From Bremerella sp. TYQ1 (GTDB lineage: Bacteria > Planctomycetota > Planctomycetia > Pirellulales > Pirellulaceae): DNA of 64,000 bases. A program made the position numbers and the translations under genes. Under the pieces are notes generated by a model. It made no database searches, was not told where the DNA came from, and saw only the letters and a program-made list of their open reading frames with translations. The stretch covers positions 4,216,001-4,280,000 of the forward strand of contig NZ_CP083740.1 of assembly GCF_020150455.1 (NCBI RefSeq), read 5' to 3'. This document shows, in pieces, positions 26,934-36,597 of this stretch. How positions within the stretch are numbered: the stretch's first letter is position 1; every line of letters starts with the position of its first letter.

Positions 26934-29900
26934 ATGGCGCAAGGACCGTCCTCAAACTCTTCTGACGATCATCACTCGCCACGGATCGAAGCATTCGTTC
27001 GCGAAGCGGAAGCATTTCTAGCTTCTCGCGGCGGACACGATCCGACCGCTCTGCCTGCGCTGGCATATCAGTTCGGACTTTCTCGGGAAGAATATCAGCA
27101 GGCGATGAATCGTCTCTATTCGACCCCTTCGCCAGAAAACGGCTCGCCCCCTCCTCCACCTCGAACAAGCGAACCGGTCGTTCGCACCGAACCCGCATAC
27201 CCACCGCCGCGGGAACCCGCTTTGGCCGATGAGCCGTCGGAAGATGCTTCCGTGGACGACGAGTCGCTGATCTCGTCCGAAATCGTTGAGGACTCCGACC
27301 AGCAATACCCCGGCGTGCGACCACAAGACTTGTATTCCTTCACGCGGCAATCGCGGCTGATCCTTGCCGATGAACGAGGTTGGTCGGAACGTGCTTTAGC
27401 GCGAATCAACTTTCTCGCCGACCAACTGCTCATTCCGCACGACATTCGTGGGAACCTCTATCGTCGTTTGGACGATACCGACTTCAACCCGCAACCCCCT
27501 TCCGGCGAAGCGAGCGAAGAAGCAAAGACAGCGGATACGGACGCAACCGCGGAAACCGAGGACCACGAAGAGGGATCGGACGAATCAAAAGCGGAAGCGG
27601 CACCTCCGAAAAAGAAGCCTTCCCCTAGCAAAATGTATCGGCATTACCTTCGCAAAGCGATGGAAGCGTTGCCGACGAAGCGAATCAATGAACGTCGCGA
27701 AATGAAACTGATTCGTGAAGGAACTTCGAAGCTTGGCTTGAGTGAAGTGCTGGCGCGGGACCTTCTTCGGGAAGTGGCTCAACAGGAAGGCTACACGATC
27801 GCCTCGGAAGTCGAGCAACCGGAAGAGCGAGATCAGAAGCAAGCGAAAGCGGAACTGATCACCACGTTCCAGCAGCGCGCGGCGACCATCATTGCCGGAC
27901 AAGGAGGCGTCAATTCGTTAACGCGTATTATGATCGCCCAAGTCGCCACTGACTTAGGGCTGAGCGACGAAGAACGCGATGCGGCACTCGCTTCGATTCA
28001 AAAGCAAAACGAAAAGAACGAGTCCGACACACGCCTCCAGCAGCGAGCCGATTCGTTCCGCGAGTTCATTCGCGAACGACTCGAAAGTATCAATCATGGA
28101 ATCGTCATCGCAACGTTGGCTCAGCAGTTGGTACAAATCGGCGTCGACATGCATGGCATCCATGAAGAGCTGGCATGGAGCACGCTGCGGGAAGTTCTTC
28201 AGGAAGAAGACCTGCGTCTGGTAACCGTCCAGCAGGCCGAGTCCCACATCACTTCGCTTGTTGACGAGCTGATGCAGGACCAAGGCTTCCTCTCCATCGA
28301 AAACCGGCAACGGCTGCTCAACGAAGGGGAACAGTGGGGACTCGATCACGGCAAATGCCAACAGCTGATCGAAGACCACATCGTCGATTACAACCGTCGG
28401 CAGAATCGTGGCCAACGGCAAGTCGCGATGATCTTCGGCGCGTTCTTTGCCCTGCTCATTTTTGGGGGCGGCTATATTATTTACCTGGGTTCGATCCCAC
28501 CTCAGGGTTCCCCCACCGCGCGAAACGTGCCGGGCCCTGAAGGAACCGTCCCTGGCGAAGTCGACAGCGACCCGGACGGAGGCCCCGATGAAGCCGAACC
28601 AGAACCACTCGTGTGGAAACGACAGCCATGGTGGGGTGAATCGCTTTCGCTGAATCTGTTGAAGGTTTATCAGGAGAACCCTTCGCTACAGTCTCAGCTG
28701 ACAGAGATCTGCACCGACGATCCGATTGCTCGGAGCGCGGCGTATCGCAAGCTACTGCCGCGTATGGTGACCGCTTCGGTCGCCCAGGAAGGAGAATCGA
28801 AAGAAGCCCTTCGCGAAGCCATCGTCGACCTGGTTCATGACGAGCCAAATGACGATGCCGTTAAAGCGATCGCGGCCACATTGACGGAAGGCATCTCGCT
28901 GAAAGACGCTCCGATCACCGCGGCAACGCCCCTTTCGCAAATGCTGGAGAAAGGATACCTCAGCGTCAAAGCATCGCAGCAGGCCGACTTGCCTGAGGAC
29001 CGTCAGGCGATGTTCATCGACGAAATGGAACAACAACTTGGCATCGTCTATTCCGGTTCAGCGGCGCCAATGGAATTGACGATGAGCGAGATGATTCGCG
29101 AGCAGTATCGCAAGATTCGCGATCTTGCGGCGAGCGAACCGAATGCGGCGGCCCGACTACATGCCGATCTTTCCAAGACCGCTCAAAGCTATTTGCCGGC
29201 CGATCAGGTCATTGCCAAAGACAGCCTATTGGTAGCCGATATCGTCGGACGTATGAATGGCAATTGGGAAGCGTACCAGCCGGTCGTCCAAAGGGTGGTC
29301 AACTCAGAAAAGCCGGAACGCTTGTTGCCGATTCTTGACGCGTTTGAGCAAACGTTGAAAAGTGAAATGGTGCAGCGGAATGTCACGCGTCTTCTCTCAA
29401 AGCGAATCGGACGAGGCCTCGATGCCGACGATCCGATTCAATCCGCTGCACTGGTTCGCACCGAGCTTGGACTCGACGCGGTTGTCGTTCGCGATGGCGA
29501 AATGTATCGCATGTTTACCCGTCGCTCAGCCGGATTTGCGTGGGAACCTTCAGCCGATATCACCGCAGGACAGATGGCCAAAGAAGTGACCGAGCTGAGC
29601 TTTCTTTCGGTGCTCGGTCATGCTGCCAGCCAGGGAGATATGGGACAGCGTGTCTTTGAAGAAACGCTGAAGGAAGGCTCTCCTGAATTCGAGGAGGATA
29701 GCGTCAGTGGCAGCAGCGCCGGCGGAAACTCGACGAAGACACTTGCCGCTTTGTCGAAAGTCGAGCAGTTGATTGGTCGCCTTCAACGGGCGAGCAATCC
29801 GCTAGGACGCATCGACGTCTACCGCGAACTTTGCTCGATCTCCGGCGACGTTCCCGATGTCGACTACGACACATCGGCCGAACTGGCGTCGTACCTGCTT

Positions 29901-30617
29901 GCTCCGAAACCGCGCGCCGAGCAAAACCAGATTCAAAGCGGACTGAGGGCCTTCTCGCACTGGACTACCATCAAGCTGGCCATGGCCGATCAAGTTCCTA
30001 CGGCGCGACGTGCCGCAGACGATATGGCCGAGATTGTCAGCGGTATCTTGGGCGAAACGGTCGTGATCAACAACATCCGTACCGCTCGGGACGACCTTCG
30101 CGAACGCCTTCTGCGTAGTGGGCTGGAAGGTCTCGGCAGCCAACCGATGCGATCTGGGGAACTCTCACCACAATTGGCCAACGAAATGGCGATCTTCCTC
30201 GGCGATCATTATCGCGAACATGCACGTCTGGAAGGGATTGCCACCGATCAGCTTTCCAGCAATGCCCTGCCGGCCGCGGTCGCGACGCTGCTGATTGACG
30301 CTGAAAAAGCACGGCTCGAGCAAATGACGCTGACCGACAACGAAACCGCCAAACTGCAAGACATAACGCGGCGCGAGATCGCCCTTGATTACCTGAGCAA
30401 TTCACCGGTCGCGTCCATGGTCGCCAAGCAGCGCATCTGGATCCGACTTCTGGTGATGCGGCACGGCAAGGAACGTCCGCAACTGCAAGGACAGCTAGGC
30501 CAAATCGTGGATCAATTGGAACGGCAAGATGCCGATGCCACGAACTTGATTCAACAACTTCGCAGCGGCGAACTGGCTTTGGTCAAACTGTGGGAACTGA
30601 CAGGAGGATCGGCATGA
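26934..30617 (+). CDS. Giant single-pass protein with repeated helical modules
   Basis: A 1227-residue protein of no family I recognise. Residues 15-480 hold about six related helical modules, each near 45-55 residues with a pattern like F-x3-A-x3-L ... G(L/V)S ... , for example FVREAEAFLASRGG with FGLSREEYQQA, and FQQRAATIIAGQGG with LGLSDEERDAA. A Pro/Glu/Lys-rich spacer splits them. One membrane helix (about 497-518, VAMIFGAFFALLIFGGGYIIYL) is followed by an acidic proline linker and a 650-residue helical periplasmic domain. The N-terminal half should be cytosolic. The ATG at 26934 is chosen over upstream TTG codons. The stop overlaps the next ATG by four bases. Confidence 0.8.
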   Translation: MAQGPSSNSSDDHHSPRIEAFVREAEAFLASRGGHDPTALPALAYQFGLSREEYQQAMNRLYSTPSPENGSPPPPPRTSEPVVRTEPAYPPPREPALADEPSEDASVDDESLISSEIVEDSDQQYPGVRPQDLYSFTRQSRLILADERGWSERALARINFLADQLLIPHDIRGNLYRRLDDTDFNPQPPSGEASEEAKTADTDATAETEDHEEGSDESKAEAAPPKKKPSPSKMYRHYLRKAMEALPTKRINERREMKLIREGTSKLGLSEVLARDLLREVAQQEGYTIASEVEQPEERDQKQAKAELITTFQQRAATIIAGQGGVNSLTRIMIAQVATDLGLSDEERDAALASIQKQNEKNESDTRLQQRADSFREFIRERLESINHGIVIATLAQQLVQIGVDMHGIHEELAWSTLREVLQEEDLRLVTVQQAESHITSLVDELMQDQGFLSIENRQRLLNEGEQWGLDHGKCQQLIEDHIVDYNRRQNRGQRQVAMIFGAFFALLIFGGGYIIYLGSIPPQGSPTARNVPGPEGTVPGEVDSDPDGGPDEAEPEPLVWKRQPWWGESLSLNLLKVYQENPSLQSQLTEICTDDPIARSAAYRKLLPRMVTASVAQEGESKEALREAIVDLVHDEPNDDAVKAIAATLTEGISLKDAPITAATPLSQMLEKGYLSVKASQQADLPEDRQAMFIDEMEQQLGIVYSGSAAPMELTMSEMIREQYRKIRDLAASEPNAAARLHADLSKTAQSYLPADQVIAKDSLLVADIVGRMNGNWEAYQPVVQRVVNSEKPERLLPILDAFEQTLKSEMVQRNVTRLLSKRIGRGLDADDPIQSAALVRTELGLDAVVVRDGEMYRMFTRRSAGFAWEPSADITAGQMAKEVTELSFLSVLGHAASQGDMGQRVFEETLKEGSPEFEEDSVSGSSAGGNSTKTLAALSKVEQLIGRLQRASNPLGRIDVYRELCSISGDVPDVDYDTSAELASYLLAPKPRAEQNQIQSGLRAFSHWTTIKLAMADQVPTARRAADDMAEIVSGILGETVVINNIRTARDDLRERLLRSGLEGLGSQPMRSGELSPQLANEMAIFLGDHYREHARLEGIATDQLSSNALPAAVATLLIDAEKARLEQMTLTDNETAKLQDITRREIALDYLSNSPVASMVAKQRIWIRLLVMRHGKERPQLQGQLGQIVDQLERQDADATNLIQQLRSGELALVKLWELTGGSA

Positions 30618-31555
30618 CGTTCAAAACCTATGTGCCGAGCATGGCCGTAGCACTGGTAGTACTCTTTCCGCTTTCATCCGCGCTAGGGGCCGTCGTTTAT
30701 CTGAAAGGTAAGAAAGAGCCCGTTGCCGGTTTCGTGGAATCTTCCGACGACGACAGCATCGAACTGCGCATTGAAACGCCTGAGGGAGAGCCGCTGCATC
30801 GTCGCATTCTTCGTACCGAGATCGACTTACTTCTGCAGCCGGTCAGCCCCAGTCGTTTGGCACAGCTTTCTCCGGAGAATCCCAAAGCGTACCGTGAGTA
30901 TGCCGAGGAACTTGTCGAGAAAGCCTCCGATCCGGAAGCGGTCGAAACGGCTGCTCGGTTGTTCATGATTGCGGCTCATCTCGACCCACAGAAAGAAGGG
31001 CGCAGTGCCCTGCTGGGTATGACACCCCTGATGACCGATGCACAAGGAGTCAAACGCCTTCGTGCGATGGCCTATCTGACCGATCCTAACCATGACGCGG
31101 CTTTGCTGGAAGGAAACGTGCAAGCGACCGCGTCGGGAACGCCCCTCGACGAGTCGATGCGGGACGAAGTGATCAACGTCCTGCAGATGCTGCGAAAGGG
31201 AGAACGTGCCGACGCGCGGCAGCAACTTCAACGGGATGAAATTCAAGCGGCACTGCAGCAAGGGACCAGCAAGATTACGCTCCAGGATTGCCTTGCACTG
31301 GTGCAAGGAAACTGCCCTGGCTGCGAGCAAGGTAAGATCCCGCCCTACATGATGCAGAAGCTTGTTGCCGCCGAGTTAGAACTCAGCACGAGCGAGACTT
31401 CGATGGAAGTTCAGCCACAATGGGGCTTCTTCATCGATCAATCGTTCCTCAAGCCGCTGCCGGTGTTGTCGCTCGATAAAGCCACACGGTTCGACCCGCG
31501 CAAATGCGTTTACCGCGATGGAAAATGGATCGAACCGGACGACAAGAACAACTAG
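30614..31555 (+). CDS. Secreted protein closing the TolQ/ExbD operon
   Basis: A 313-residue protein with a signal peptide (SMAVALVVLFPLSSALGA), a short beta-rich part (VVYLKGKKEPVAGFVESSDDD) resembling the N-terminal part of the 379-residue protein at the operon's start, and a helical remainder with a CPGCEQGKIPPYMMQK segment near residue 238. No family is recognised. AGGAGG lies 6 bases before the ATG, which overlaps the previous stop (ATGA). Its stop abuts the convergent PPIase gene with no gap. Confidence 0.75.
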   Translation: MTFKTYVPSMAVALVVLFPLSSALGAVVYLKGKKEPVAGFVESSDDDSIELRIETPEGEPLHRRILRTEIDLLLQPVSPSRLAQLSPENPKAYREYAEELVEKASDPEAVETAARLFMIAAHLDPQKEGRSALLGMTPLMTDAQGVKRLRAMAYLTDPNHDAALLEGNVQATASGTPLDESMRDEVINVLQMLRKGERADARQQLQRDEIQAALQQGTSKITLQDCLALVQGNCPGCEQGKIPPYMMQKLVAAELELSTSETSMEVQPQWGFFIDQSFLKPLPVLSLDKATRFDPRKCVYRDGKWIEPDDKNN

Positions 31556-32623
31556 CTAAGGGGCAATGAACTCGTCGCTGAATCGACGGACGAACGCAGG
31601 ATCGATTTCCGATCCTTCTTCCTCGCCGAAGTAATAGACGTTCGAGTCGGAGATGTGGCGATCGGCCACGTGGGCGAAGAGGTAAGCGGCGGCCGCGTGA
31701 CGAATCTCGTCGACCATCTCTTCCCATTCCATTTCGCCGCGACGTTCTTCGTTGACTTTCATCAAGTGAATGCCGAACTTGGTTTGAATCGGTCCGACGA
31801 GTTCACCGACTGGGCGGGCAAATGCGGCTTCATGAATTCGTGGGTCAAGCGGTCCATGATGACGAACCCATCCCATGTCTCCGCCATCTTTCGCACTCGG
31901 AGACTTCGAGTACTCCTGAACCGCTTTCTCGAAAGTGATCTCGCCTTGTTGAATTCGATCTCGCAGGAAGACCGCTTCACGAAAGGCCACATCCCAGTCG
32001 AAATTTTCGTCGGACGGATCGCCGAAGTAAACTTGCGAGACGCGACGAGCCGTGCCATCGAATCGCTGGTAATTGCGTTCGTAATAGCGCCGCAGATTCG
32101 CGTCGGTCAGGTAGCTTTTCAGATAGCGGGTCCAAACGATCTTCCAAGCCAGGTTCCGCCGCAGAATCGAGCGGTCGACTTTTCCGGAAGCGAGAAAGTC
32201 GTCAAGCGACTGCCCACGGGCGGCAAGCGACTTCTTGATTTCGGAGATGGCCAGATCGATCTCTTGTTCCGACGCGCGGAACTCGGTGGTTTGCAGGTAG
32301 GTGAGAATGACCTGGCGTCGTACCAACTGCGACATCACCGTGGAGCGATAGATCTGTAGCGACTGTTCCGGAAGGCTGTCGAATACGTTCAATCGTTCCA
32401 GGTAGCGTTCGATCTCGACATCGTAAATGGGAACGTCGTTAACGCTGGCAACCACCATCGCCCCGGTAATGGGATGAATGAGGGTTTCTTCTGGCAGATA
32501 TGGACCCGCGGAAGATTCCAGATCGCCTGAGAGGCTCCACTGATTGGCGGCTTCCGGCAGGACGATCAAACAGATCATCACTAGGACGAAAGTGGGCGAT
32601 CCGATCCAAGGTTTTGACAACAT
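31556..32623 (-). CDS. Parvulin-type peptidyl-prolyl isomerase (SurA/PrsA-like)
   Basis: A 355-residue secreted or membrane-anchored protein. Residues 6-25 form the signal helix; 60-180 are the helical chaperone part (VNDVPIYDVEIERYLERL, LVRRQVILTYLQ); the parvulin domain lies near 190-300, with YSKSPSAKDGGDMGWVRHHG and VGPIQTKFGIHLMKVNEER. Such proteins fold outer-envelope proteins. The ATG at 32621-32623 is preferred to the TTG at 32638. It shares a strand with the following gene (32701-33996) and ends one base after the stop of the convergent operon. Confidence 0.87.
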   Translation of the reverse strand: MLSKPWIGSPTFVLVMICLIVLPEAANQWSLSGDLESSAGPYLPEETLIHPITGAMVVASVNDVPIYDVEIERYLERLNVFDSLPEQSLQIYRSTVMSQLVRRQVILTYLQTTEFRASEQEIDLAISEIKKSLAARGQSLDDFLASGKVDRSILRRNLAWKIVWTRYLKSYLTDANLRRYYERNYQRFDGTARRVSQVYFGDPSDENFDWDVAFREAVFLRDRIQQGEITFEKAVQEYSKSPSAKDGGDMGWVRHHGPLDPRIHEAAFARPVGELVGPIQTKFGIHLMKVNEERRGEMEWEEMVDEIRHAAAAYLFAHVADRHISDSNVYYFGEEEGSEIDPAFVRRFSDEFIAP

Positions 32624-32700
32624 ATGGCTTGCTCTCAATTCTTTCGTTTTCCGGTGCCGCGAGAGGAAAGCCTCCGCCAGCTCTTAGCTTTCCAGGGAAA

Positions 32701-33996
32701 TTACGGCAATGGAATATCGGTCAGCTCAAAGGATACCGGCAACGAAATGATCGAGGCCGGAGATCGATACACGAATTGGAAATCGCCTACTTCACGTTCC
32801 AGGACAAACTTGTAGGACATGCCAACGGTATCGACGTCGCGATAGGTCTCTTCAAAACCGGCGATGTCGATACGTTCCCCGTTGGGGCCCTGCAAATATG
32901 CTTCGTTGTTGTAGACCCAGCCTCGGTGCGATTCGAGCGAGCCTTGTTCGTTGAGGACGCGGAGCATTATGCTCGCTTCCCAGATGTCTCCGTTGGGACG
33001 GAATGTCTCCAGGACAACTTCAATAGCGCCGCGGGTGTCTTTCACGTTGCGAGCCGTTTCCAGCTTGTCGAACGTGAACGTTTCCATTCGACCTGGCATG
33101 AGCGCGACCATCTCGCCTTTGAGGGTGGCGATCTTTTGCGACGAGCGGTCGGTACTTCCCAAGGGAAGCTGTATGTCAACGGCCGAAACGCCTTGAACGA
33201 CTTCGGTATCGAGCGAACCGGTTCGGTCGCCACTTTGCAGCGAGTTGCCTTCCTCGTCTTCGACAGTCAACTGATCCAAAGGTAACTTGATGACAATCGG
33301 TTCGACTCGAGGTTCCCAGGCGACTTGCAAATTCAAGAATGTTCCACGTTGGGATCGATCGGAAAGATTCAGGAACGACTCGACCCGGGTCGGTTCAAAG
33401 CGAAAGATCTCGCTCGTGCGAACAAGCGGGTTTGGTTCGGCCGAGCTGTTTTGCTTTGCGACGAAAGCCAGAACATTCGCCTGACCGGCATAGTGATACG
33501 CTTCAAGATTGGTTTGGGCGAACAGATCTTCTACCGCCTCCCAAAACGGAACGTCTTCCCAGTCGACGCTGACCTTGGTGCCGTCGGCTCGCTGACCGAA
33601 GTTCGAGCGATAGTCGACAAGCTTGTTTTCGGTCTGTTCCTGGATTGCCCCTAAGACATCGGCCAGGGGTTTGTCCTTTACGGAAAGCGTAATGCGAGAT
33701 GCCTTGGCGGCGCTGTCGGCTCGCTTCTTTTCCAGAACGGTGCGAATACGCTGAAGTCGAGCTTTGGTTTCCGCAGCCGTACTCGGTTTGACCTCGGGAA
33801 GGTACTCAAGAGCTTTGTGTCCTAGCTCGATGATCTGTCGCTCAGCGCGTTCGCGATCTTCCAGCGTGTCAGAGTCTAGACGGCGAGCCCAAGCTTTCAC
33901 CTGGTCCGACATACTAGGTTCGACATCTTGAGCGTAGAGCGGTGCCACAAGCGCAAGCAAGAGGCCCACCCACATGATGGTTCGAAGCGCGGCCAT
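32701..33996 (-). CDS. Secreted protein with STN-like segment
   Basis: A 431-residue protein with a signal peptide (MWVGLLLALVAPLYA). A helical region (residues 30-95, DTLEDRERAERQIIELG) resembles a HEAT motif. The next part, ITLSVKDKPLADVLGAIQEQ (about 102-121), looks like a secretin/TonB short N-terminal (STN) fold. The C-terminal 250 residues are beta-rich and unrecognised. The gene is followed by the PPIase gene on the same strand after 77 bp, so the two may be co-transcribed in an envelope-folding context. Confidence 0.7.
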   Translation of the reverse strand: MAALRTIMWVGLLLALVAPLYAQDVEPSMSDQVKAWARRLDSDTLEDRERAERQIIELGHKALEYLPEVKPSTAAETKARLQRIRTVLEKKRADSAAKASRITLSVKDKPLADVLGAIQEQTENKLVDYRSNFGQRADGTKVSVDWEDVPFWEAVEDLFAQTNLEAYHYAGQANVLAFVAKQNSSAEPNPLVRTSEIFRFEPTRVESFLNLSDRSQRGTFLNLQVAWEPRVEPIVIKLPLDQLTVEDEEGNSLQSGDRTGSLDTEVVQGVSAVDIQLPLGSTDRSSQKIATLKGEMVALMPGRMETFTFDKLETARNVKDTRGAIEVVLETFRPNGDIWEASIMLRVLNEQGSLESHRGWVYNNEAYLQGPNGERIDIAGFEETYRDVDTVGMSYKFVLEREVGDFQFVYRSPASIISLPVSFELTDIPLP

Positions 33997-34101
33997 GAAT
34001 AGGGTAAGGAATTTCTTCCGGATAAGGTCAATTTGAGATGAGGTGAGCGTTCATTCTAGGGATTGTGGCGATGAGATTCCAGCGAATTCTTCGAAACTTT
34101 C

Positions 34102-34124
34102 CCCCTCATTTGTAGGGGTTTTTT
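34102..34124 (+). terminator. Terminator-like hairpin in a 5' leader
   Basis: CCCCT (34102-34106) pairs with AGGGG (34114-34118) and is followed at once by six T. On the plus strand it lies 67 bp before the DUF1570 gene start, and no plus-strand gene ends upstream, so it may be an attenuator or the end of a short leader RNA. The stem is only five pairs. Confidence 0.4.
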
Positions 34125-34190
34125 ATTTAGCGTAACCTACCCTTGTAAGGTCATAACGGTCCCACTACTTAGTAAACCCTGGAAACGGCT

Positions 34191-35309
34191 ATGAAGTCGC
34201 TACAAATTTTCCTGCTCACGGGATTTCTTCTCGGACTGCATTCTACGCAAAATTGCACGCCGAAGGCAGAGGCCCAAGGGCCGACCTACCCCGTTATGAT
34301 CCAGTTGGATCTGAAAAACGAAACGATTCAAGCCACTCCTGTGCTAGCAAGCCCGCAACGCGTCATTATGTTGGGGCGTGATGGACAGATGTGGGACTTC
34401 GCTCCGCAAAGCGCTTCCAACTATGCCCAATTGCAAACGCCGTTTCGACCGATGCGTCAGAACGAGATGCGTGGACTGCTGCTGTCGGAGTTCGGCCAAG
34501 GATACGACGTTACGGGAACCGGCAACTATCTCGTCGTGCATCCGGCCGGCCAAGAGGATGAGTGGGCCGATCAGTTTGAGAAGCTGTTCCGATCGTTTCA
34601 TCACTACTTTACCGTTCGCGGGATTCAGCCCGTTAAAAGCGAGTTCCCTTTAGTCGCTGTCGTCTTCCCGGACTTCCGGTCTTATCAGTTGTATGCGGCC
34701 AAGGATGGCATGCGGGTCAGCCCAGGCACCGTCGGTTACTACTCGTCACGTACCAACCGAGTGGCATTGTACGACGTTACGCACGGCCATCACGACAATC
34801 CGATGTGGCAAGAAAACATGGCCACGATCATTCACGAGGCGACCCACCAAACCGCGTTCAACACCGGAATCCACAGTCGCTATGCCCCGCAACCGAAATG
34901 GCTTGTCGAAGGTCTCGCGACCATGTTCGAGGCGCCGGGCGTTTGGGATTCGCGGAACCATCCTCAGTTTCGAGATCGCGTAAACAAGACGCGAATGTTG
35001 GAATTTCTGGAGTACATGAAAACCAAGCGTTCGCCCGACTCGCTCGCCCAGTTCGTTGCCACAGATGACGCTTACTACAATCGCCCTAGCACTGCCTACG
35101 GAGAAGGCTGGGCCATGGTCTTCTATCTCATCGAGACCCGGCCACGCGAGTTCGCTGCTTACGTTCGCAAAGTGGCAACACGTTCGGCGGAAGAAGAATA
35201 CACGCCTCAGCAGCGTCTCGCCGATTTCCAAGAAGCCTTCGGCCGCGACATCTCGCAACTCGAATCTCACTTCACCCGATACATCTCGCAGCTACCCAAC
35301 AAAATGTAG
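34191..35309 (+). CDS. DUF1570 protein, putative secreted zinc peptidase
   Basis: A 372-residue protein with a signal peptide (IFLLTGFLLGLHSTQNC, with Cys22 possibly a lipid site). The DUF1570 region, about residues 130-350, has the zinc motif H215-E-A-T-H219 and a later glutamate, E240 in WLVEGLATMFE, as in gluzincin metallopeptidases. TAYGEGWAMVFYLIE near 305 is typical of the C-terminal helix. The family is common in planctomycetes; substrates are unknown. It stands alone, divergent from the STN-like gene with 194 bp between the starts. Confidence 0.87.
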   Translation: MKSLQIFLLTGFLLGLHSTQNCTPKAEAQGPTYPVMIQLDLKNETIQATPVLASPQRVIMLGRDGQMWDFAPQSASNYAQLQTPFRPMRQNEMRGLLLSEFGQGYDVTGTGNYLVVHPAGQEDEWADQFEKLFRSFHHYFTVRGIQPVKSEFPLVAVVFPDFRSYQLYAAKDGMRVSPGTVGYYSSRTNRVALYDVTHGHHDNPMWQENMATIIHEATHQTAFNTGIHSRYAPQPKWLVEGLATMFEAPGVWDSRNHPQFRDRVNKTRMLEFLEYMKTKRSPDSLAQFVATDDAYYNRPSTAYGEGWAMVFYLIETRPREFAAYVRKVATRSAEEEYTPQQRLADFQEAFGRDISQLESHFTRYISQLPNKM

Positions 35310-35322
35310 AAACGCAAGCCAT

Positions 35323-36123
35323 TCATTTCGCTGCGTTCTCTTCCTCTTCTGCATCCTTCTCGGCTTGCTCGCGTTGTGCTTTGAGTTGGCGATCGACCGC
35401 TTTGTGATGGTCCCAGTTTCCTGTTGATCCAGCGCGGCGTTCGTCGAGGTTGGTAAGAATGTCGCGCGGGCCGTATAAAATCACCGTATCTCCCGCTTGC
35501 AATCGCGTCGTTCCGCGAGGGGCACCGACGTAATCTTCCCCGGGTCGTTCGATACCGAGGACAAGCACGCCTTCTTCCGAAAGGCGAAGGCCCGCAAGGT
35601 CTCGTTCGACGAGCCAGTCATCTTCTTCGACGCCCATCTCGACGACACTGAAGCCATGTCCCAAGTGCAGCAGATTCGAGTAGTCGGCGACTTCTAAATC
35701 GGTCCAACGGCGAAGGGCCCATTCGACTAAGTTGTTCAGCCTCTGATCGATCCATTGGCTTTGAGTAACAAACCAAAGAATGACCAAGCCCACGCCCAAG
35801 AAGCCAAAGCGAAGCCAAATGTTAACGGGGTTTTCGTCACTCGTACTGACGAAAGAAAGCATCAGCGAACTGACGGCCGTCACGATCCCCGCGTTCCCCA
35901 GCAACATCAGCAGCATGATGATCTTTCGGCGAACAGGATGCTGCGTCACTTTGTCTGATTCCGACGTGGTGAAACCAGCCCCAGTGAACGCAGATCGTGC
36001 TTGAAACTGGGCCAGTTGATGCGAAATGCCAGTTAGGACCAGCGCGATGGTCGCAATGCGAACGACCATCAACGAGATGACAATCACCAGCAGAAGAGAG
36101 ATGATGGGTAGAAAGGACGCCAT
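35323..36123 (-). CDS. Membrane protein with C-terminal TrkA-C (RCK_C) domain
   Basis: A 266-residue protein with three N-terminal membrane helices (residues 5-25, 60-84 and 92-115) and a TrkA-C domain at about 160-230 (LSEEGVLVLGIERPGEDYVGAPRGTTRL, followed by AGDTVILYG). The stretch between helix 1 and 2, LAQFQARSAFTGAGFTTSES, resembles the pore-entry segment of TrkH/KtrB potassium transporters. It may regulate or carry ions but lacks a full channel. The tail is a charged coiled coil. The ATG at 36121-36123 is chosen over an upstream TTG. Confidence 0.78.
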   Translation of the reverse strand: MASFLPIISLLLVIVISLMVVRIATIALVLTGISHQLAQFQARSAFTGAGFTTSESDKVTQHPVRRKIIMLLMLLGNAGIVTAVSSLMLSFVSTSDENPVNIWLRFGFLGVGLVILWFVTQSQWIDQRLNNLVEWALRRWTDLEVADYSNLLHLGHGFSVVEMGVEEDDWLVERDLAGLRLSEEGVLVLGIERPGEDYVGAPRGTTRLQAGDTVILYGPRDILTNLDERRAGSTGNWDHHKAVDRQLKAQREQAEKDAEEEENAAK

Positions 36124-36225
36124 TGTTGTCTGATATTCCCCCGACAAGATTTGAAATGTAATGAGATCTACGGTTAACGTATAAGAGCAAATCGTGCGCC
36201 GACGTCACTTCCCTTTCGGTTGTCA

Positions 36226-36567
36226 ATGATGGTCGATCTAGATCCCTTCGACGAGCCAGACGACTTTGATGGCGGATTGATCCTGCTTCCGTTCTACTTC
36301 GGGCAATTCTTGTATCACGTATTTGCGGGGCTATTCATCCGACCTGAAACCGTAACACAGCGTGTCGCACAACTCACGGCAATTCCGTCTGCGGTGCTTG
36401 GCATTGGGTTGATTGTTACCCTCTTCATCGTTCCCATTTCGTATGCCATGCAAGGAGCTGCTTGTATCGGCGGAATCTTTCTGTTCTGCTACGCCGCTTG
36501 GGCAGCTCACGCGATAGAACGTGCTTATGTTCAGCGTCTCGAGAAAGCAGAGCATGACTCTCTTTAA
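36226..36567 (+). CDS. Small membrane protein
   Basis: A 113-residue protein with an acidic N-terminus (DLDPFDEPDDFDGG) and three hydrophobic stretches near residues 17-34, 51-72 and 75-93. No family is recognised. It is divergent from the TrkA-C gene with 102 bp between starts and is followed after 30 bp by the DUF3616 gene on the same strand, so the last two may share a transcript. Confidence 0.6.
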   Translation: MMVDLDPFDEPDDFDGGLILLPFYFGQFLYHVFAGLFIRPETVTQRVAQLTAIPSAVLGIGLIVTLFIVPISYAMQGAACIGGIFLFCYAAWAAHAIERAYVQRLEKAEHDSL

Positions 36568-36597
36568 TTCGCTCTCCTCTAATCCAATGGAATCGTG

